NCBI GenBank assembly: GCA_013397435.1
Contig: VZRG01001974.1
Span: 1-64,000, forward strand
Reading direction: 5' to 3'
DNA from: Erythrocercus mccallii
Lineage: Eukaryota > Chordata > Aves > Passeriformes > Dicruridae
Length of the DNA stretch: 64,000 nucleotides
The notes under the pieces were generated by a model. That model was not told the DNA's origin. It saw only the letters and a program-made list of their open reading frames with translations, and did not search any database. Position 1 is the stretch's first letter, and every line of letters starts with the position of its first letter. A program made the translations under genes and the position numbers. Positions 60,201 to 64,000 of this stretch are shown in pieces.

Positions 60201-60409
60201 CATTACCAATACCAAATAAAACTGTCAGATAAAGCATGTATGAAAGTTAGTAGGTAAGTAGAATCTCACTTACTTGATTTGGAAAGCACAAGAAGTTGCC
60301 ATTAAAACACTCATGATATAGAAAACAGAGTAAGTTAGCTGCATTTTCCCCTTCACAGAAAGTGCTATCATGCTGGACACAGCCTTAACAGCAATGACCG
60401 TCAGTGATG
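54137..60409 (-). CDS. NIPAL2: NIPAL2, NIPA-like domain protein, C-terminal part (five last exons)
   Basis: Partial gene on the complement: 60274-60409, 57821-57909, 55954-56017, 54545-54639 and 54137-54216, giving 154 residues and a TGA stop. The upstream exons lie past 64000. The NIPA family (DUF803, DMT fold, about nine membrane helices) contains Mg2+ and other divalent-cation transporters of plasma and endosomal membranes; the substrate of NIPAL2 is poorly established. The part here holds about four hydrophobic segments: ASLTVIAVKAVSSMIALSV, SVFYIMSVLMATSCAFQI, VVPINFVFFTISAIVSGVIF and SVFMFLLGCLLSSLGVIII. These are followed by a polar cytosolic tail with IQPDSHSSCYGTL. FLNQAM, VVPINFVFFTISAI and the tail match mammalian NIPAL2 as recalled. 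All junctions are GT-AG and in phase. The gene converges on POP1, as in human 8q22. The tail after IQPDSH is shorter and diverged. Confidence 0.93.
54545..54639 (-). CDS. NIPAL2: NIPAL2 exon (second from the end)
   Basis: 95 nt encoding CLLSSLGVIIIARNKKEEHL and QIPFIDCGHIP. Acceptor TTTTGCAG, donor CTG|GTAAGT. This is the last membrane segment and the start of the cytosolic tail. Confidence 0.93.
55954..56017 (-). CDS. NIPAL2: NIPAL2 exon (third from the end)
   Basis: 64 nt encoding GVIFYREFQSAALPSVFMFL and L plus two bases. Acceptor ATTCCAG, donor CGG|GTAAGT. It corresponds to the G-I-I-F-Y-Q-E-F segment of mammalian NIPAL2. Confidence 0.92.
57571..57638 (-). mobile_element. CR1 LINE 3'-tail fragment (antisense), 68 bp
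   Basis: The plus strand reads ATAGAATTATAGAATGATTT, then GAGTTGGGATGGACCTTAAA and GATGATCTAGTTCTAACACC. Only the last part of a CR1 tail is left. It lies in the 56018-57820 NIPAL2 intron, about 180 bp from the next exon. Confidence 0.88.
57821..57909 (-). CDS. NIPAL2: NIPAL2 exon (fourth from the end)
   Basis: 89 nt encoding FLNQAMHLYEATAVVPINFV and FFTISAIVS. Acceptor CTTGCAG, donor TCAG|GTTTGT. The L-N-Q-A..VVP-N..F-T-I-S pattern is diagnostic of the NIPA family. Confidence 0.95.
60274..60409 (-). CDS. NIPAL2: NIPAL2 exon (fifth from the end)
   Basis: 136 nt encoding ASLTVIAVKAVSSMIALSVK, GKMQLTYSVFYIMSVLMATS and CAFQI. Acceptor CCTTTCAG, donor CAA|GTAAGT. Two hydrophobic segments surround the K-M-Q-L-T-Y loop known from NIPA proteins. 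Confidence 0.93.
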
Positions 60410-60605
60410 CTGAAAGGGAAAGGAAGAGATTAGCAAGGCAGGACTCAGCAGTGACTTCAGTGCATCAGTGAGGAAGGACAAGGATCCAGGTCAGAGCCAC
60501 AGGCCTGATCACTTAAAATAAGACTGAGGAAGGACTTGGGCACCTAAAACAAGTGTATGATTTTACATATGCTTGCTAAGCTACTGAATAAGCTCAGTGG
60601 CCTTA

Positions 60606-60609
60606 GATC
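60606..60609. repeat. Target-site duplication, left copy (GATC)
   Basis: GATC directly precedes the LTR end TGTTATA. The matching copy is at 61312-61315. Confidence 0.75.
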
Positions 60610-61311
60610 TGTTATAAATGAAAAATCGCCAATCCGATTTTAATAAAAAATTCAAAAAGGTTTATTTACAATATTTACAAATATTTGGGAAAAGTTTTGG
60701 AAAACGGATCAAATGAGCCAACGACCTCGCAAACCTCGAGTCACCAGCCCGGGTGTTCGGTGGCTGGTGTCGTGTGACCTGCACCAAAAGCGGCAGGGTC
60801 CCCACGTCCACGAATCCATGTGGTTTGGGAGGGGGTCTTATACTGTTTTTCATAGCCTGAGGCTACGATGTACAATGGAGAGATGTGGTTTTTCCGTCTC
60901 TGATGCAGTCATCTTGCAGGGAGACAAAGAAACGGAGACCTGGCCAGGGTGTTTCCAGAGGTGTCAAGTATCTGCCTTTGTGGGTTGATGGCTGTGCCTG
61001 GGCTCGGACAATGCCCACGATGGTCCAGCTTCTTGCCGCAGCTGCAAGCCATCGTGGTGTCTCTGGTCCATTGTCCTTGTCCCGGCGTCTTCATTTACAT
61101 TCGAATGTTTCCTAAAGGACACTGAAACTGGTTCTGCAAACCGTGCTGGCTGCTTGTTACAGGAATTTCCCTTTCTCAGGGCTTCTAGTATCAGACAAAA
61201 AAAACCAACTTCTACAACTAGTCATATATCCAATAACAAAACCAAACTATAACTTCAAATAATAACACAACTTTTCATAACACGAATTACATCATATGCT
61301 CATCTATAACA
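60610..61311 (-). mobile_element. Solo LTR of an endogenous retrovirus (minus orientation), 702 bp
   Basis: The element has 7-bp perfect inverted ends, TGTTATA and TATAACA, with the TG...CA rule. A direct repeat GATC lies immediately outside both ends. Read on the minus strand it has a TATAAG box at 60842-60837, an AATAAA at 60666-60661 about 170 nt further on, and then a short U5. No internal retroviral sequence is present, so it is a solo LTR formed by LTR-LTR recombination. The 4-bp duplication suggests an ERV1-like element, but the family is not proven. Confidence 0.85.
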
Positions 61312-61315
61312 GATC
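61312..61315. repeat. Target-site duplication, right copy (GATC)
   Basis: GATC directly follows the LTR end TATAACA and matches 60606-60609. Confidence 0.75.
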
Positions 61316-64000
61316 CAAGTATGCTTGTGCTTTGTCTTTAAGCCTTTTTAGCACACTGGACTCTCAGTTGAGGTGCAACAGGCTCCACATCTTCCACACA
61401 TACTTTATTTAGCTCCAATGGCTAATTTGGAGGCCATGTTACAATATTCAGGAGATATCTGAGAGGTCTGGTTATCTGTTCAAAGCAGTTAGGATGCCTC
61501 TTTATAGCAGCCTGCATGCATCACTGGCAGCCTCAAATAACTCATCACCCCCAGGATTTCTCTGCTGAAACAGGAGCTGGACAAAGTTGACTTCTGGGAT
61601 CACATCCCAAAGCACCTAACTCCCCCCATGTGTTATATATATATGAAAAGCAGACAAACAGCACAGGGGTCTGCACTTCATTTCAAGGGCCAGGCTCCTG
61701 AGACCATTTACTGGATTTATCCCACAGGAGTACTTCAGTAGTGTGCTGTCAATCCATTTAACCACTATCACTGCATCACCACAAACAAATATCAGACAGC
61801 AGGCAATGGTTTTAATACATGCCACCAGTTCAGAGAGGTTTTGCAAGACAAATCTTTTAGAAAAGGGGCTGAAAGTTTAGGTAAGAGTTAACTTTAGATT
61901 TCCTTTTGGAGCTCTTGGTTTGTGGAAGCTAATGGAAGAAGTCTGTGATTACTGCAAATAAAATGTAACCAATTCAAAAACCCTAAAAATTTCAAGAGTC
62001 AGGCTGCAGAGATGACCTTTGAAGAAAGATAGTTAATTGTCAGGAGCACCACCCCCCAGCTGAGATCCAGTTCCACCCTTGTGCAGAGCTGAGGAGTGTT
62101 GGATTTCAGTGGTCTGATTCATCCTCCTGTAACATTCAGATTGGCAAGGAGACCTGCACTGTGCAAAAGGTTCAGGCCAAAGGTTGGGAGAAAAGGAGGG
62201 GGAAGAAGAATGAGGGTTTGATTGCAAGCATTTTTCTTATAGAAAGTCCAAAAGTTCAGGGGGAGTTTAAGAGTTGCATACATCCCGTGATGATCCTGTT
62301 CATCACCATGAAATTCACTGTTTTCATGACAACCTTTCCACCCAGCACTTCACTTCTTTCTCTGTAATGGAAACAGGTGAAGTGCTTTAACAAACACAGC
62401 TGTAAAACCTAGCAGAGGTCAAACACTGGCCTGCAATGGTGCAAACGCTATGATACAAAGTCAAAAACACACTCAAGTCCCAACAAGATAGCCGCATAAA
62501 ATTGAGATTTGCACTCTAACATGGGGAAGTTATTATTTTAAAAGAACACTTAAGGGTAAAAATGAATATTTTGAATTGTCCTGGTAAGGGAAAAGATCGC
62601 TAATTTTTTTTCTGATGGAAGGGCAGTTTCCATGCCCTATAATTTTAACAAGACAGAATGAAAGTACCAGGGGGTTTGTTCGGTTGGTTGGTTTATATGC
62701 TTTGAGAAGCGAAATGATCTTTTTCATGAAAGTAACTCTGAAACAAGTTTCAAACCTAGGAGTTGTTTTCTCTGTCAGAATGACCTCCCCTCAAAGCTGG
62801 TATGACAAATGATGTCACTTTCCAGTCGTTAGGGCAGAAACCTCTGAAATCCCACCATAATCTGACATGTTTGCCCCAAACTTATGATAACAGTATATAC
62901 ATGAGGTAAGATGATTCTCACCAAATGAATTTGCAGAGCTGTACTAAGCAAAAATTTATCGGATTTTGTGATCACATCTGTATTCTCTCGGTGGCGAAAA
63001 TTGTTTGCATATCCAGTGAAACATAGAGCTGCCCTCTCTGTAAAGAAACCTCTCTACATTTAATTGACATCTGTATGAACACTCCACCAGGACTATATCA
63101 CCTTCCATGAGCACACACCCCTTCAGCAGGCAGGGCCATGCAAGGGCTGTTCCTGTGTCACACAGCTGGGAGCCAAGTAATGCACAATTTTTAAGCCCCT
63201 CCATCACTTCACTCAGCAGAAAGGTCAGAATCCAACCAGCGTGTTCTAAGTGTAGATTTGTGGGGACTGCCAGGCTCCAGCTGCAGGAACCAGAGTCAGA
63301 TGCAGTTCAGAATTTCATGCTCAAGGGAAATGTCAGTATTTCAGAAGGTCTCGTGAAGCAGGATTTGTTTGTTTGTTTGTGTCTTTTTTAACAGAGCAGA
63401 AATAATGACCCATTTTTCCTCAGGTTGCATAAACTCACAAAAACCTCAGCAGCCACCAGCTGAGAATGCATTTTTGGTTGATTGTGGCCAGATCACCAGA
63501 CTGCAGTTAGTGCCTGCCAGGGCACAGGTCTGCAGCCCTGCTGCCGTTCAGCAGCTCCGCGTGTCCCTTTCACACCGGCAGCATCAGGGCTGGCAGGATG
63601 CAAGGCAGGGCCAGCTGGGCTGGACAGACCAGCTGCCCAGGCCTCCAAGGGCTTCCTCGGGGCAGCATCATGGTGGGCCTGCCCAGAACTGCAGCAGTGA
63701 TGTGGAGGAACACATCTGGAAATCTTCAGGCTTCCAGCTATGCAGAAGGAGGCTGGACCTTTGCTCAGTGCTTCACACTCCTCGTGGCCGTGTTGGAAGC
63801 TGCAGAGCAGCTCAGGCTTTGCCAAAGCTCCAAGGCTCTGTGCTAGAAGCTGGGGGATAGCCATACACACACTTCCCTCCTACTAACCAAGAGCAGCTAG
63901 ACCTAAGGCTCTGGGGGCTCTTCTATCTCTGCCTCTTGCAGGGAGCATGGAAATTCTTCAGTGCTTCAGCAGAGCTACAGATTCCTATGTTCCTAGGGCT

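Larger units (their letters stand above)
60410..64000 (-). other. NIPAL2: NIPAL2 upstream intron (continues past the window)
   Basis: The minus strand was read for the preceding transmembrane exon of NIPAL2 and no candidate with proper splice signals was found, so the intron probably continues beyond 64000. It contains the solo LTR at 60610-61311. The rest, including the GC-richer end at about 63480-63850, shows no supportable exon. Confidence 0.7.

Noticed and set aside
1..64000. CRISPR arrays, operons, prokaryotic mobile elements
   Set aside because: The window is intron-rich vertebrate DNA; no direct-repeat/spacer arrays or bacterial gene structure were seen.

Overview
This is a vertebrate, almost certainly avian, nuclear DNA window. 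Two things point to a bird: fragments of CR1-type LINEs (at about 2.1, 8.3, 9.6, 36.0 and 57.6 kb) and small spliced genes in the order RIDA - POP1 - NIPAL2. The same order is known from human 8q22. Nothing prokaryotic is present; open frames outside the exons are chance frames. All exons below were read by hand from splice signals, reading phase and recalled family similarity; no database search was run.

Region by region. 1-9.0 kb, minus strand: complete RIDA (HRSP12), the reactive-intermediate imine deaminase, six coding exons, 136 residues. 8975-9278: a 304-bp GC-rich divergent promoter with candidate ZNF143/THAP11, NRF1 and E-box sites. 9.28-30.1 kb, plus strand: complete coding region of POP1, the largest protein subunit of RNase P and RNase MRP, 15 coding exons, 1008 residues, with a poly(A) signal 125 nt after the stop. 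30.2-53.9 kb: intergenic DNA without a supportable gene. It holds one CR1 fragment, a homopurine hexamer/tetramer microsatellite containing an assembly N, and an endogenous-retrovirus LTR followed by a serine-type primer binding site. 54.1-60.4 kb, minus strand: the last five coding exons of NIPAL2 (NIPA-like magnesium-transporter family), 154 C-terminal residues. The rest of the gene lies beyond 64000. The intron entering from the right holds a well-bounded solo LTR with a 4-bp target duplication.

The genes are not an operon or pathway. RIDA and POP1 share a promoter region and may be co-regulated as housekeeping genes. POP1 and NIPAL2 converge. I saw no evidence of a wholly new system. The observations most worth checking are the CR1 that runs to within about 15 bp of the RIDA exon-1 splice donor, the composite divergent promoter, the tRNA-like fold in POP1 intron 10, and the two LTRs.
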